A DNA stretch of 64,000 nucleotides, from NCBI RefSeq assembly GCF_034274695.1, contig NZ_CP128362.1, forward strand, positions 5,148,501 to 5,212,500, in the 5' to 3' direction. The stretch is from Chitinophaga sp. LS1 (GTDB lineage Bacteria > Bacteroidota > Bacteroidia > Chitinophagales > Chitinophagaceae). A program made the position numbers and the translations under genes. The notes under the pieces were generated by a model, which saw only the letters and a list, made by a program, of their open reading frames with translations, searched no databases and was not told the origin of the DNA. Positions 9,123-19,263 of this stretch are shown here, piece after piece; position 1 is the stretch's first letter; every line of letters starts with the position of its first letter.

Positions 9123-9320
9123 AGATTAGGACATAGGTGTTAAGACAAAATACGTTACTTCGTAAATATAGAAAATTTACTCATGTAAAGATAATGCGCT
9201 GAGTAACATTTAAGTGTAATTTTGCGTGGGTTTTTGTGAAAAATACCGGAAAGCAGGGAGGAAAATCGTAATGTGAGATGCCGGTTTACCACTTAATTCA
9301 TCATATTGTATAATTTCCAC

Positions 9321-9351
9321 TTGGGATCATACGACGAAACCTTTATTTTTG
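9321..9351 (+). promoter_or_regulatory. Promoter of the parE-DUF1835-cupin-parC operon
   Basis: TTG at 9321-9323 and TATTTTTG at 9344-9351 with a 20-bp spacer: a full consensus match. Transcription would begin near 9358, giving a leader of about 85 nt before the parE ATG at 9445. The preceding stretch 9123-9320 shows nothing else. Confidence 0.7.
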
Positions 9352-9444
9352 CCCGCAACCGGATTTTGCTAAAAGTTTTAGTAATATTGCTCCCGGTCAG
9401 GGAATTACCCCATTTTGAACTGTAAATTGGAATTTCTATATATT

Positions 9445-11346
9445 ATGGCTAACACGGATAAGAAAGATCTAGCAGCATCAGCCTATACCGAAGACTCCAT
9501 TCGTTCGCTCGACTGGCGTGAACACATCCGACTTCGTCCGGGTATGTATATCGGTAAGCTGGGAGATGGTTCCAGTATGGACGATGGCATCTATATTTTG
9601 CTGAAAGAGGTGGTGGATAACTGTATTGACGAGCACACAATGGGCTTCGGCAAGCAGGTGGATATTAAAGTGACAGAACATAATGTGACGATCCGCGATT
9701 TCGGACGTGGTATTCCGCTCGGGAAGGTGGTGGATGTGGTGAGTAAGATCAACACCGGCGCCAAGTACGATAGCAAGGCCTTCCAGAAATCTGTAGGTCT
9801 GAACGGGGTGGGTACCAAAGCGGTGAACGCTCTTTCCAATTACTTCCGCGTAGAATCCATCCGCGATGGCCGCTCCAAAGTAGCGGAATTCGAGCGGGGC
9901 ATACTCACCAAAGAATACAAGGAAGCCCCTACCAAAGAACCCAATGGTACACTGGTAACCTTCATCCCCGATGATTCCGTATTCCGCAACTACCGTTATA
10001 TCCCTGAGTTCCTGGAAAACCAGATGTGGAACTATTGTTTCCTGAATGCGGGTCTTACCATCAACTTCAATGATAAAAAATACGTCTCCAAAAATGGATT
10101 ACTGGACCTGCTGCAGCGCAAAACCAATGAGGATGAGCTGCGGTACCCAATCATTCATTTAAGAGGTGAGGATATAGAAGTAGCCATCACCCACGCCAGC
10201 CAGTACGGAGAGGAATATTACTCCTTCGTAAACGGGCAGCACACGACGCAGGGTGGTACGCACCTGGCGGCTTTCCGTGAGGCTTTTGTAAAGACCGTGA
10301 GGGACTTTTATAAGAAAGACTACGAAGCGACGGACATTCGTACCTCTATCTGTGCGGCGATTTCCCTAAGGGTACAGGAGCCGGTGTTCGAATCACAGAC
10401 CAAGACAAAACTGGGTTCCCTCACCGTATACGAGAACGGTCCTTCTATGAAGGCTTTCGTGCTTGACTTCTTCTCCAAACACCTGGACGACTTCCTGCAC
10501 AAGAACCCTGCTACTGCCGACGCTCTGAAGCGTCGTATCGAGCAGAGTGAACGTGAACGTAAAGAATTGGCAGGTATTAAGAAACTGGCAAACGAAAGAG
10601 CCAAGAAAGCAAACCTGCATAACCGCAAGCTGCGTGACTGCCGCCTGCACTTCAATGACGAAGTTCCAACAAGAGATAAAGGCGACCTGGAAAGTAAACG
10701 ACTGAACACTACCATCTTCATTACAGAGGGTGATAGTGCCAGCGGTTCCATTACCAAGTCCCGCAATGTGGAAACACAAGCCGTATTCAGTCTTCGTGGT
10801 AAGCCACTGAACAGTTTTGGTCTGACCAAGAAGATCGTGTACGAAAATGAAGAGTTCAACCTGCTTCAGCACGCGCTCAACATTGAAGAAGGACTGGAAG
10901 GCCTGCGTTACAACAGGATCGTGGTGGCTACCGATGCCGATGTGGATGGTATGCACATCCGTTTGTTGCTGCTCACCTTCTTCCTGCAGTTCTTCCCTGA
11001 TCTGGTAAAGAACGGTCACCTGTACATTCTGGACACACCCTTGTTCCGTGTACGTAACAAGCAGACCACTATTTATTGCTACACAGAAGAAGAGAAACAA
11101 AAAGCAATCAAAAAGCTGGGCAACAAGCCGGAAATTACCCGATTCAAAGGTCTGGGAGAGATCTCTCCTGAGGAATTCGGTACTTTCATCAGTGATGATA
11201 TGAAGGTGGAACCGGTGATCCTGTCCAAGGACACACATATCCAGAAACTGCTGGAATACTATATGGGCAAAAACACCCAGACAAGACAGGAATTTATTAT
11301 TGGTAACCTCAGGTACGAAAAGGACCTGATTGAAGAAGCAGAATAA
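9445..11346 (+). CDS. parE: DNA topoisomerase IV subunit B
   Basis: 633 residues, the compact type-IIA B subunit of Bacteroidota. The GHKL ATPase domain (about 1-210) has [12 protein letters not shown], the GRGIPLG loop and [11 protein letters not shown]; the transducer follows, then the TOPRIM domain (about 420-560) with TEGDSASG and DADVDG, the Mg-binding acidic residues. The C-terminal part has [11 protein letters not shown]. It supplies ATP-driven strand passage and pairs with ParC encoded three genes downstream. The ATG at 9445 is preferred to an upstream TTG at 9415 because it gives the normal family start. It is the first gene of a four-gene operon with gaps of 2-8 nt. Confidence 0.92.
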   Translation: MANTDKKDLAASAYTEDSIRSLDWREHIRLRPGMYIGKLGDGSSMDDGIYILLKEVVDNCIDEHTMGFGKQVDIKVTEHNVTIRDFGRGIPLGKVVDVVSKINTGAKYDSKAFQKSVGLNGVGTKAVNALSNYFRVESIRDGRSKVAEFERGILTKEYKEAPTKEPNGTLVTFIPDDSVFRNYRYIPEFLENQMWNYCFLNAGLTINFNDKKYVSKNGLLDLLQRKTNEDELRYPIIHLRGEDIEVAITHASQYGEEYYSFVNGQHTTQGGTHLAAFREAFVKTVRDFYKKDYEATDIRTSICAAISLRVQEPVFESQTKTKLGSLTVYENGPSMKAFVLDFFSKHLDDFLHKNPATADALKRRIEQSERERKELAGIKKLANERAKKANLHNRKLRDCRLHFNDEVPTRDKGDLESKRLNTTIFITEGDSASGSITKSRNVETQAVFSLRGKPLNSFGLTKKIVYENEEFNLLQHALNIEEGLEGLRYNRIVVATDADVDGMHIRLLLLTFFLQFFPDLVKNGHLYILDTPLFRVRNKQTTIYCYTEEEKQKAIKKLGNKPEITRFKGLGEISPEEFGTFISDDMKVEPVILSKDTHIQKLLEYYMGKNTQTRQEFIIGNLRYEKDLIEEAE

Positions 11347-11354
11347 AAGACTGA

Positions 11355-12197
11355 ATGGAAACTGTGCATATCGTATTTGGTGAACCATCCGTAGCTCCGA
11401 TACAAGGTGCGTTTGAACTGGATGAGCAACTGAAGGGAGACATCCTGTATTTTGAGGATGATCTGTCCATCGGCCCCCTGTTCATACTTGATACAAAAGA
11501 TGGACAGGCTGGTCGCCGTCAATGGTGGAACCAGCTGGCCGGGGTAGAGGCACCTGCAGCGCCGGTTTTACTGGAAGCAGATCCTGCAACACCGCCGGTG
11601 GAAGAAGTAAGTCCTGACCCGGAAAAATTCAAAGAACTGAAAGCCCGTCTTAAAGCTGATGCTGAACTACAGGTATGGATCTGGGCCGGACAGAATGCCC
11701 GCGACGTAAGCGGCTATTTCTGGCTGGTGAGCCAGTTGTACGATTTTGCTGGCCGTATCTTCATCATCTATCTCAATAACCTGCCTTTCCTGAATGAAAA
11801 AGGAGGCGTATTCTATCCCACCCACCTGCATCAGATCCTCCCTAAGGAATTCCTGAAAGCAAAGAAACTGGCGAGGGCTATATCCCTGGCAGAGTTCGAA
11901 CTGGATGGCGATGAATGGAGCCGCCTGATGAACGAGAACGCGGGCATCCGGCTGCTGGAAGGAGGCAAAAAACTGAGAGGGGAACCAGCATCTTTTTATG
12001 ATAAAGACTTGCTGGCGGCAAGTAATGCAGAGTTCCAGAAAGCGAATAAGGTCATCAACCAGGTAACTGGTAAAATGAAATATCCTATCATGGACCAATA
12101 CCTGGGCTGGCGTATGAAAGAACTGGTGAAACAGGGAAAACTGGAAAGCAAAGGCGAACTGAAAGCAAGCAAAGACTTCGAAGTTAAACTGGTATAA
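11355..12197 (+). CDS. DUF1835 domain-containing protein
   Basis: 280 residues. The N-terminus (METVHIVFGEPSVAP, then LYFEDDLSIGPL) has the pattern of the DUF1835 family, proteins of unknown function that often begin with a short Rossmann-like strand and a conserved D-L-S-x-G-P motif. The middle is acidic and the C-terminal half (about 160-280) is helical and basic, including KKLRGEPASFYDKDLL. No membrane segment or catalytic motif is visible. The gene sits 8 nt after parE and 2 nt before a cupin gene, inside the topoisomerase IV operon, so it is co-expressed with ParE and ParC. Any link to topology or nucleic acids is inference from location only. Confidence 0.7.
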   Translation: METVHIVFGEPSVAPIQGAFELDEQLKGDILYFEDDLSIGPLFILDTKDGQAGRRQWWNQLAGVEAPAAPVLLEADPATPPVEEVSPDPEKFKELKARLKADAELQVWIWAGQNARDVSGYFWLVSQLYDFAGRIFIIYLNNLPFLNEKGGVFYPTHLHQILPKEFLKAKKLARAISLAEFELDGDEWSRLMNENAGIRLLEGGKKLRGEPASFYDKDLLAASNAEFQKANKVINQVTGKMKYPIMDQYLGWRMKELVKQGKLESKGELKASKDFEVKLV

Positions 12198-12199
12198 TC

Positions 12200-12598
12200 A
12201 TGATCAAAGTAACGCCGGTAGAACTGGTCGGTGCCGACGAGAGAGGGAGTAACCACGTATGGTCCAGTGACCGTACAGGCGAAATGATACTTTGCTATCG
12301 CAAGGCTGGCAGCAGCAGCGGACAGCATTATCATGAAGGCAAAAGCGCCCACAAGAATCCTGAAATATTGTACCTCCTGACCGGAGAAGCCAGCATTCAC
12401 TGGTGTCCATTAGGCGGCGACAGCATTCAGACCATCAGGGCCATTGCACCCGCCAGAATAGAAGTACCTATCCTGGTATGGCATCAGTTGGTAGCCGATA
12501 CCGACTGCTGCTTTATCGAAATGAACTCTATGGATGATGTGCGCAAAGATTCCGTGCGGATATGGAGAGACGAATTTGAAAAGATGATCAACAAATAG
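12200..12598 (+). CDS. Small cupin-fold protein
   Basis: 132 residues. The pattern of beta strands with SSGQHYHEGKSAHKNPEILYLL and a later VPILVWHQLVADTDCCFIEMN matches a single-domain cupin: His-x-His...Glu in motif 1 and a His in motif 2 could form a metal site. Substrate and reaction cannot be inferred. It lies 2 nt after the DUF1835 gene and 3 nt before parC, so it is translated from the topoisomerase IV operon mRNA. No signal peptide is seen, so the protein is likely cytoplasmic. Confidence 0.6.
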   Translation: MIKVTPVELVGADERGSNHVWSSDRTGEMILCYRKAGSSSGQHYHEGKSAHKNPEILYLLTGEASIHWCPLGGDSIQTIRAIAPARIEVPILVWHQLVADTDCCFIEMNSMDDVRKDSVRIWRDEFEKMINK

Positions 12599-12601
12599 AT
12601 T

Positions 12602-15142
12602 ATGAGCGACATCGATAATACACAACCAACGGACGAATCCTTACATAACATTACCCACATCGGGGGAATGTATGAAAGCTGGTTCCTGGATTACGCTTCG
12701 TATGTAATATTGGAGCGTGCTGTACCCAGCGTGGAAGATGGATTAAAGCCAGTACAACGTCGTATCCTTCATGCTATGAAGGAACTGGATGACGGACGCT
12801 TCAACAAAGTGGCGAACATCATCGGTACTACCATGCAGTTTCACCCACATGGGGATGCTTCTATTGGAGATGCCATTGTGAACATGGGGCAGAAAGACCT
12901 GTTGATCGAAACACAGGGTAACTGGGGCGATGTACGCACCGGCGACGATGCAGCGGCACCCCGTTACATCGAGGCGCGTTTATCCAAATTTGCACTGGAT
13001 GTAGCCTTCAATCCCAAAACAACCTCATGGCAGGTAAGTTATGACGGCCGTAAGAACGAGCCGCTGGCACTGCCTATGAAGTTCCCGATGCTGCTGGCAC
13101 AGGGAGCAGAAGGTATCGCTGTGGGCTTGTCTACCAAGATCCTGCCGCACAACTTCAACGAACTGATTGATGCTTCTATAAAATACCTGCGTGGCAGAAA
13201 GTTCGATCTGTATCCCGACTTCATTACCGGCGGTATGATCGACGTGGCGAACTACAACGACGGTAAACGTGGTGGTAAGGTACGCGTACGTGCGCACATA
13301 GAAGAGAAAGATAAAAAGACCCTCCTCATCAAGGACGTCCCTTATGGGGTGACCACAACGGCCCTGATGGAATCCATCGTAAAGGCGAACGATACCGGCA
13401 AGATCAAGATCAAGAAAGTGGTAGATAATACCGCGAAGGATGTTGAAATTGAGGTACAACTGGCACCGGGTATTTCTCCTGATATCACCATCGATGCGCT
13501 GTATGCGTTCACGGATTGTGAGATCTCTGTTTCTCCCAATGCCTGCGTGATCGTAGAAGATAAACCCCGCTTTATCACCGTATCGGATCTTTTAAGATAC
13601 TCTGCGGAGTTTACCAAAGATCTGCTGAAACGAGAGCTGGAAATCAGGCTGTCGGAGTTGCAGGAGAAATGGCACTACACCTCCCTGGAAAAGATCTTCT
13701 TCGAAAAGCAGATCTACAAGGAGCTGGAAGAGAAGCATAAGGACTGGGATGCCGTGATCGCAGCGATCGACAAGCGCTTTGTTCCTTATAAAAAGAACCT
13801 GAAAAGGGATATCACGCGCGAAGATATCGTGAAACTGACTGAGAAGCCGGTACGCCGTATTTACCGTCTCGATATCAATGAACTGAATGAACAAATCAAA
13901 GCGATCGATGCCGATATCAAACAGGTAAAACATGACCTGGCGAACCTGACAGACTTCACTGTATCTTACTACGAAGGTCTGCTGAAGAAGTATGGTAAAG
14001 GCCGTGAGCGTATCACCGAAATCAAAACCTTCGATACCATCCAGGTACAGCAGGTGGCGATGGCGAATACCAAGATCTATGTGAATCGTGCAGAAGGTTT
14101 CGTGGGTACTTCGCTTAAAAAGGACGAATTTATAGCAGATTGTTCTGACCTTGACAACCTCATTATTTTCCGTAAGGATGGTAAGATGCTGGTGACCAAG
14201 GTAGCAGATAAGACCTTTGTAGGGAAGGATATTATTCATATCGATATCTTCCGTAAGGGCGACGAGCGTACTACTTACAACATGATCTATGTGGATGGTA
14301 AGTCTGGTATCAGTTACGCGAAGCGCTTTAATGTGACAGGTATTACACTGAATAAAGAATATGACCTGACTACGAAGGGAGAGAAGAATTCCAAGGTGCA
14401 TTACTTTACTGCGAATCCAAATGGAGAAGCGGAAGTGGTGAGCATCCGTCTGAGCCCGAACTGTGCGGCGAGGAACAAAGAGTTTGACCTGTTCTTTGAG
14501 ACGATTGCGATAAAGGGGCGTAACTCAATGGGTAACCAGGTGACGAAGTACCCGATCCGTACAGTGAAGTTCAAGGAAGCCGGTGTGTCTACATTAGCAG
14601 GGCTGAAGCTCTGGTATGATGACCAGGTAGGCAGATTGAATACAGAGGAGAGAGGGGTGTATATTGGTTCATTTGAAGGGGAAGATAAGGTGTTTGTGGC
14701 GTTTAAGAATGGTACATATGAGTTGACGAATTTTGAGTTGACGAACAGGTATGATCCGAATGAACTGGTGTATATAGAGAAGTTCAATCCTGAGAAGATA
14801 GTGTCAGCGATTTACTTTGATGCAGATAAGAAGCAGTTTAATGCGAAGCGCTTTAAGATTGAAACGCAGACGCTGAATAATAAGTTCCTGTTTATAAAAG
14901 AAGGTCAGGGGAATTATCTGGAGATGATCACTACGCATTCAGAGCCGGTGATATTACTTAAAACTGGTAAGAAGCGGAGTCCGGAGGAAGAGGAGATAGA
15001 TCTGGCGGAATTTGTAGAGGTGACCGGGTGGAAGACCGTAGGTACGAGGATTGCGGGAGATGATTTGATCAGTGCTGAATTGGCGAGTGAAGAAGAGGAG
15101 CCGGATGAGGGGAATGGGAATCCACAGGGAGAGTTATTTTAA
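12602..15142 (+). CDS. parC: DNA topoisomerase IV subunit A
   Basis: 846 residues. The breakage-reunion domain shows ERAVPSVEDGLKPVQRRIL, PHGDASIGDAIV and the catalytic Tyr122 in AAPRYIEARL. A coiled-coil segment (about 340-460) and a C-terminal beta-pinwheel region with repeats of the type VNRAEGFVGTSL and IFRKDGKMLVTK follow. The tail (about 815-846) is very acidic (EEEEPDEGNGNPQGELF). Together with ParE it relaxes and decatenates DNA. It is the last gene of the operon, and codon use becomes AT-richer near its 3' end. Two large hairpins follow the stop codon. Confidence 0.92.
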   Translation: MSDIDNTQPTDESLHNITHIGGMYESWFLDYASYVILERAVPSVEDGLKPVQRRILHAMKELDDGRFNKVANIIGTTMQFHPHGDASIGDAIVNMGQKDLLIETQGNWGDVRTGDDAAAPRYIEARLSKFALDVAFNPKTTSWQVSYDGRKNEPLALPMKFPMLLAQGAEGIAVGLSTKILPHNFNELIDASIKYLRGRKFDLYPDFITGGMIDVANYNDGKRGGKVRVRAHIEEKDKKTLLIKDVPYGVTTTALMESIVKANDTGKIKIKKVVDNTAKDVEIEVQLAPGISPDITIDALYAFTDCEISVSPNACVIVEDKPRFITVSDLLRYSAEFTKDLLKRELEIRLSELQEKWHYTSLEKIFFEKQIYKELEEKHKDWDAVIAAIDKRFVPYKKNLKRDITREDIVKLTEKPVRRIYRLDINELNEQIKAIDADIKQVKHDLANLTDFTVSYYEGLLKKYGKGRERITEIKTFDTIQVQQVAMANTKIYVNRAEGFVGTSLKKDEFIADCSDLDNLIIFRKDGKMLVTKVADKTFVGKDIIHIDIFRKGDERTTYNMIYVDGKSGISYAKRFNVTGITLNKEYDLTTKGEKNSKVHYFTANPNGEAEVVSIRLSPNCAARNKEFDLFFETIAIKGRNSMGNQVTKYPIRTVKFKEAGVSTLAGLKLWYDDQVGRLNTEERGVYIGSFEGEDKVFVAFKNGTYELTNFELTNRYDPNELVYIEKFNPEKIVSAIYFDADKKQFNAKRFKIETQTLNNKFLFIKEGQGNYLEMITTHSEPVILLKTGKKRSPEEEEIDLAEFVEVTGWKTVGTRIAGDDLISAELASEEEEPDEGNGNPQGELF

Positions 15143-15180
15143 GGAAATTGAATAAGCTTTAGTAAGCTGAATTTCGTGAA

Positions 15181-15283
15181 CTGAATTTTGTAAGCTGGCC
15201 GCAGGCCAGCTTACAAAATTCAGCGAATAACCAAACTAAAAAGCTTTTGCTGTAGGCAAAAGCTTTTTAGTTTGGTTATTCGC
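15181..15283. terminator. Two adjacent perfect hairpins between convergent parC and treZ
   Basis: Hairpin 1: arms 15181-15200 and 15204-15223 (20 bp, 3-nt loop). Hairpin 2: arms 15223-15250 and 15256-15283 (28 bp, 5-nt loop) containing AAAAAGCTTTTGC. Both are perfect. They fill the gap between parC (+) and treZ (-), so they likely act as bidirectional termination or mRNA-end structures. Confidence 0.8.
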
Positions 15284-15293
15284 CATTTGGGGG

Positions 15294-17090
15294 CTATCCA
15301 TAAATCACAATACTCGTGGGTTGTAAGGCGCTTTTTTCATTTGCCTTCAGGGAATTTTCATGATTCCCCGAGTCTAATATTTTATTCCATTCTTCTTTGA
15401 AGGTAGGCAACTCATATTCTAAGGTCTCATCGGAAAGATTGAATAAGCATAACAAATGCTCCAAGCCATTTCTACTCTGCCGATGCAATACATACCCTTT
15501 TTCTCCTATCAGCTGCACAAACAAATCATCCTTACTGGTATTCTGCAAAATCTCATTATCCCGTCTTAATTGTATCAATTTCTTATGCCATTCTAATAGC
15601 TCTTTATATTTACCCTGCTTCCTTTTTCCCCAATCCAGCTTTGACTGAATAAACGTTTCCTCAGATTGTGGATCAGGAAACATCTCGCCTTCTTTCAAAA
15701 ATGACTCAAATTCTTTTTTCCGACCTTCCTGAATTCCTTTAATATGTTCCTCTTCCTTATAACTTACAAAAAAGAAAAATGGATTATCCTCTCCATATTC
15801 CTCCCCCATAAACAACATGGGTACATACGGTGATAAAAAGATCGCTGCCGCCGCTATTTTCAATCTTGCCTGATCAATGAGTACTGATAATCTTTCTCCT
15901 TTCACTCTATTCCCAACCTGGTCATGATTCTGGTTAAACACTACAAAATGTTCTCCTGTAATACCCGCAGAGCTACGCCCATACCGCCGTTTCCTGAACT
16001 GCACATATTCTCCTGTATGCACGAATCCATCTTTATATGCCTTCGCTAATTGTTCTAATTTATTAAAATCCGCATACCGGGATTGCCCTGCTTTGTCCAA
16101 TAGTACGTACAGTATATGATGAAAGTCATCCAGCCACTGGGCATCTAATCCCATACCCCCATCGCAGGGGCTTTTCATTATATTCGGTGAATTCAGATCG
16201 CTCTCGCCAATGAGGTAGTATTTCCGCCCGGTAGTAGCTTCTAATTCTTTCACCTTATCATGGATCACCTCCCACAACGTCACCGCACTATTGTCAAAAA
16301 TACAATGCACCGCATCCAGTCTTAAACCATCAATATGATACTGCTGAAACCAATGGATTACATTATTCGCAAAATATCCCTTAGGACCGTCAGAATAAGC
16401 CCCATCGAAATTTATAGCACTACCCCAGGGAATAGCATAGATCTCCGAAAAATAAGGCCCAAAATGGTCAAAATAGTTGCCTTCCCCACCCAGGTGATTG
16501 TACACCACATCCAACAACACGGCGATACCCCGTTGATGACAGGCATCCACTAATTTTTTCAATCCTTCCGGTCCGCCATAAGAATGATGCACGGCATACT
16601 GATACACCCCATCATACCCCCAGTTCCGCTCACCGGGAAACTGACACACGGGCATTAGTTCCAGTGCATTGATGCCGGTCTCTTTCAGGTCGTCCAGGTA
16701 AGGAATGATCCCTTCAAAGGTGCCTTCCGGAGAAAAGGTGCCTACATGCAATTCATATAAAATCAGGTCCTTAAAAGGCAAGCCATGCCATTGCAGATCC
16801 TGCCACTGATACGCATCGTGATCCACCACAGCAGAAGGTCCAAAGATATCCTGTGGTTGCCAGCCGGAAGCGGGGTCGGGGAGATCTTTTTCATCGATAT
16901 TATAAAAATAGGTAGCGCCGGGAGGAACATTTTCTACCGTAATAGTAAAATATCCTTCCGCGTCCTTAGTCATTGCCATGGACCTGTCATCCGGGGTGAT
17001 AAGATGAAGTGTGACCTGCTCTTTTTCCGGTGCCCATACGCAAAAAGTACATGTATTATCCGGCTTGTAAAAAGCCCCTGTGTTTTTCAT
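15294..17090 (-). CDS. treZ: Malto-oligosyltrehalose trehalohydrolase
   Basis: 598 residues, the usual TreZ length. An N-terminal CBM48-like domain (about 1-95) precedes a GH13 barrel with DVVYNHLGGEGNY, nucleophile Asp259 in GLRLDAVHC, general acid Glu296 in LIGESDLN and the transition-state motif NQNHDQVGNR. TreZ hydrolyses the alpha-1,4 bond next to the terminal trehalosyl unit of malto-oligosyltrehalose and releases trehalose. The partner synthase TreY is not in the window. It is cytoplasmic, with no signal peptide. It is divergent from a GH13 alpha-glucosidase with 97 bp between them, which likely holds both promoters (a TAAGTTTG on the minus strand at 17098-17105). Confidence 0.88.
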   Translation of the reverse strand: MKNTGAFYKPDNTCTFCVWAPEKEQVTLHLITPDDRSMAMTKDAEGYFTITVENVPPGATYFYNIDEKDLPDPASGWQPQDIFGPSAVVDHDAYQWQDLQWHGLPFKDLILYELHVGTFSPEGTFEGIIPYLDDLKETGINALELMPVCQFPGERNWGYDGVYQYAVHHSYGGPEGLKKLVDACHQRGIAVLLDVVYNHLGGEGNYFDHFGPYFSEIYAIPWGSAINFDGAYSDGPKGYFANNVIHWFQQYHIDGLRLDAVHCIFDNSAVTLWEVIHDKVKELEATTGRKYYLIGESDLNSPNIMKSPCDGGMGLDAQWLDDFHHILYVLLDKAGQSRYADFNKLEQLAKAYKDGFVHTGEYVQFRKRRYGRSSAGITGEHFVVFNQNHDQVGNRVKGERLSVLIDQARLKIAAAAIFLSPYVPMLFMGEEYGEDNPFFFFVSYKEEEHIKGIQEGRKKEFESFLKEGEMFPDPQSEETFIQSKLDWGKRKQGKYKELLEWHKKLIQLRRDNEILQNTSKDDLFVQLIGEKGYVLHRQSRNGLEHLLCLFNLSDETLEYELPTFKEEWNKILDSGNHENSLKANEKSALQPTSIVIYG

Positions 17091-17187
17091 ATCGCGGCAA
17101 ACTTATGCAGGACTATAAGAAAAGATTATGCCGTGTTATAGTTTGGCAGAAATGTTGTTCCGATGATGAGAACCTAAATCGGATCTT

Positions 17188-18789
17188 ATGGACAAAAAAT
17201 GGTGGCAGACAGGTATTATCTACCAGGTATATCCCCGTAGTTATCAGGATAGCAATGGCGATGGCGTCGGAGATCTGAAAGGCATTCTGCAAAGACTGGA
17301 TTACCTGCAGTGGCTGGGTATAAACGCAGTGTGGCTTTCACCTATTTATCCTTCTCCGATGGCGGATTTTGGATATGATATTTCCGATTACACAGGTATC
17401 CATCCATTGTTTGGCAATATGGCAGACTTCGATCACTTACTGGCCGAAGTACACAAGCGGGGTATGAAGTTACTGCTGGACCTGGTACCGAATCATACAT
17501 CAGACCAGCATCCCTGGTTCCAGGAATCCCGCTCCAGCAGAGATAATCCGAAACGTGACTGGTACATATGGCATGACCCACAGCCAGATGGCGGAGCACC
17601 GAACAACTGGCTGAGTATGTTTGGTGGCATTGCGTGGGAGTGGGACCACACTACCCAGCAGTATTATTATCATGCATTCTTAAAAGAACAGCCCGATCTG
17701 AACTGGCGCAATCCCCAAGTGCAACAGGCGATGTTTGATGTGATGCGGTTTTGGCTGAAGAAGGGGGTAGATGGATTCAGGGTAGATGTGATGTGGCATA
17801 TGATCAAAGATGCACAGTTTCGTAACAATCCGATTGATCCAAATTATGAACCGCATATGAGCACTTACTCGCAGTTGCTACCCGTGTATTCAACAGATCA
17901 GCAGGAAGTACACGAACTGGTGCACCAAATGCGGTCGGTGATGGAAGAGATCGATGATGAGCGGGTGATGATCGGCGAAATTTATTTGCCCATACATCAG
18001 TTAGTCACTTATTATGGCAGTGATAATAAGGGGGCGCATCTGCCATTTAATTTTCAGTTGCTCACACTTCCCTGGCAGGCGTTGCAGATCGCTTCGGCCA
18101 TTGATCAGTACGAAGGGGCTTTGCCTGAAAATGGTTGGCCGAACTGGGTATTGAGCAACCATGATCAACACAGGATAGCGAGTAGGGTAGGGACACAACA
18201 GGCACGGGTAGCAGCGATGCTATTACTGACATTGCGTGGTACGCCTACGATCTATTATGGTGATGAAATAGCAATGCGCAACGTAGCGATACCAATTAAT
18301 GAAGTGGTAGATCCGCAGGGATTGAATATGCCTGATAAGAACCTAAGCAGGGATCCATCGCGAACGCCGATGCAGTGGGATAATTCAGTTCATGCAGGAT
18401 TTACAGCTGGCAAGCCCTGGCTAAGATTGTCGAAGATCTTTCACAGGGATAATGTAGAGATGCAGCAGCATGATGTTTATTCTATGCTGACATTGCACAG
18501 GGAATTGATCACATTAAGAGCCAATGAACCGGCATTGGCAGCAGGGAGATATGTACCTGTGTTTGCTGATAACCAGATGCTGGCATATATAAGAGAAGCA
18601 GCAGATGCAGATACGTTTTTAATGGTATTAAATCTGACACATTTGCCTTGTTATTTCAGACCCCCTGATTTTAGTTTTTCTGGTAAGGTGGAAATATCTA
18701 CAATACCGGAATCTGAAGGAATTCAATTGAGTGATACGATTAGTTTGGATGGAGATGAAGGTTTAATAATCAGGTTAGATAAAAAGTAG
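17188..18789 (+). CDS. GH13 alpha-glucosidase / oligo-1,6-glucosidase type
   Basis: 533 residues. The GH13 barrel starts directly (WWQTGIIYQVYPRSYQDSNG) and has the catalytic set Asp200 (GFRVDVMW), Glu264 (MIGEIYLP) and Asp326 (SNHDQHR), plus the loop LVPNHTSDQHPWF. The C-terminal beta domain is short. The architecture fits the GH13 subfamilies that hydrolyse maltose, isomaltose or short alpha-glucosides in the cytoplasm; it could also be a trehalose-related enzyme, given the divergent treZ. Nothing suggests a trehalose synthase C-terminal kinase domain. No signal peptide. An intergenic repeat cluster follows. Confidence 0.85.
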   Translation: MDKKWWQTGIIYQVYPRSYQDSNGDGVGDLKGILQRLDYLQWLGINAVWLSPIYPSPMADFGYDISDYTGIHPLFGNMADFDHLLAEVHKRGMKLLLDLVPNHTSDQHPWFQESRSSRDNPKRDWYIWHDPQPDGGAPNNWLSMFGGIAWEWDHTTQQYYYHAFLKEQPDLNWRNPQVQQAMFDVMRFWLKKGVDGFRVDVMWHMIKDAQFRNNPIDPNYEPHMSTYSQLLPVYSTDQQEVHELVHQMRSVMEEIDDERVMIGEIYLPIHQLVTYYGSDNKGAHLPFNFQLLTLPWQALQIASAIDQYEGALPENGWPNWVLSNHDQHRIASRVGTQQARVAAMLLLTLRGTPTIYYGDEIAMRNVAIPINEVVDPQGLNMPDKNLSRDPSRTPMQWDNSVHAGFTAGKPWLRLSKIFHRDNVEMQQHDVYSMLTLHRELITLRANEPALAAGRYVPVFADNQMLAYIREAADADTFLMVLNLTHLPCYFRPPDFSFSGKVEISTIPESEGIQLSDTISLDGDEGLIIRLDKK

Positions 18790-18840
18790 TTGTTTCAAAA
18801 TAAATACGCCTTCCCGGAATTACTTCAAGGATGAACGATC

Positions 18841-19136
18841 TCCATCAGGAACCCGAATAAACCTTCATGAAAGAGGTAATTCACCAACGGGGAATGAAAA
18901 CCATTTTCAGAAAAAGGAGCGTGTATCAAAAGTAAGATACGCGCTCTATTCATTCGGATACCTGATGGAGCCAGGTTTCCATTTATGCAGTTCTAAGGAG
19001 GTTCATTTGTTTTTGATACATCCTGCTTTTTATTCGGATACCTGATGGAGCCAGGTTTCCATTTATGCAGTTCTAAGGAGGTTCATTTGTTTTTGATACA
19101 TCCTGCTTTTTATTCGGATACCTAATAGTGCCAGGT
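18841..19136. repeat. Mosaic intergenic repeat, locus A, with tandem 80-bp units
   Basis: Modules in order: an inverted beta end (18841-18859), an alpha module starting TTCATGAAAGAGG (18864-18916), a hairpin (18917-18946, GAGCGTGTATC paired with GATACGCGCTC), then two near-identical 80-bp beta units (18952-19031 and 19032-19111, each beginning ATTCGGATACCTGATGG) and the first 25 bp of a third (to 19136). Related modules occur near 24.5, 25.9, 38.6 and 49.6 kb. The rest of the 474-bp gap (18790-19263) holds nothing else that I recognise. Confidence 0.8.
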
Positions 19137-19263
19137 AGTATAGAAATAAAGTTCCCGAAATGAATGTAATCTGCTGATAATGAATGCTATATTTTCATGA
19201 GATATATAGACAGTTTATGAGGGAAATTCCCTTCCTTTGCATTGCTTTAATCAGCACATACCA

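Noticed and set aside
17188..18789. Trehalose synthase (TreS)
   Set aside because: The length and C-terminal domain fit an alpha-glucosidase better, and TreS-specific features could not be confirmed by eye; divergence from treZ alone is not enough.
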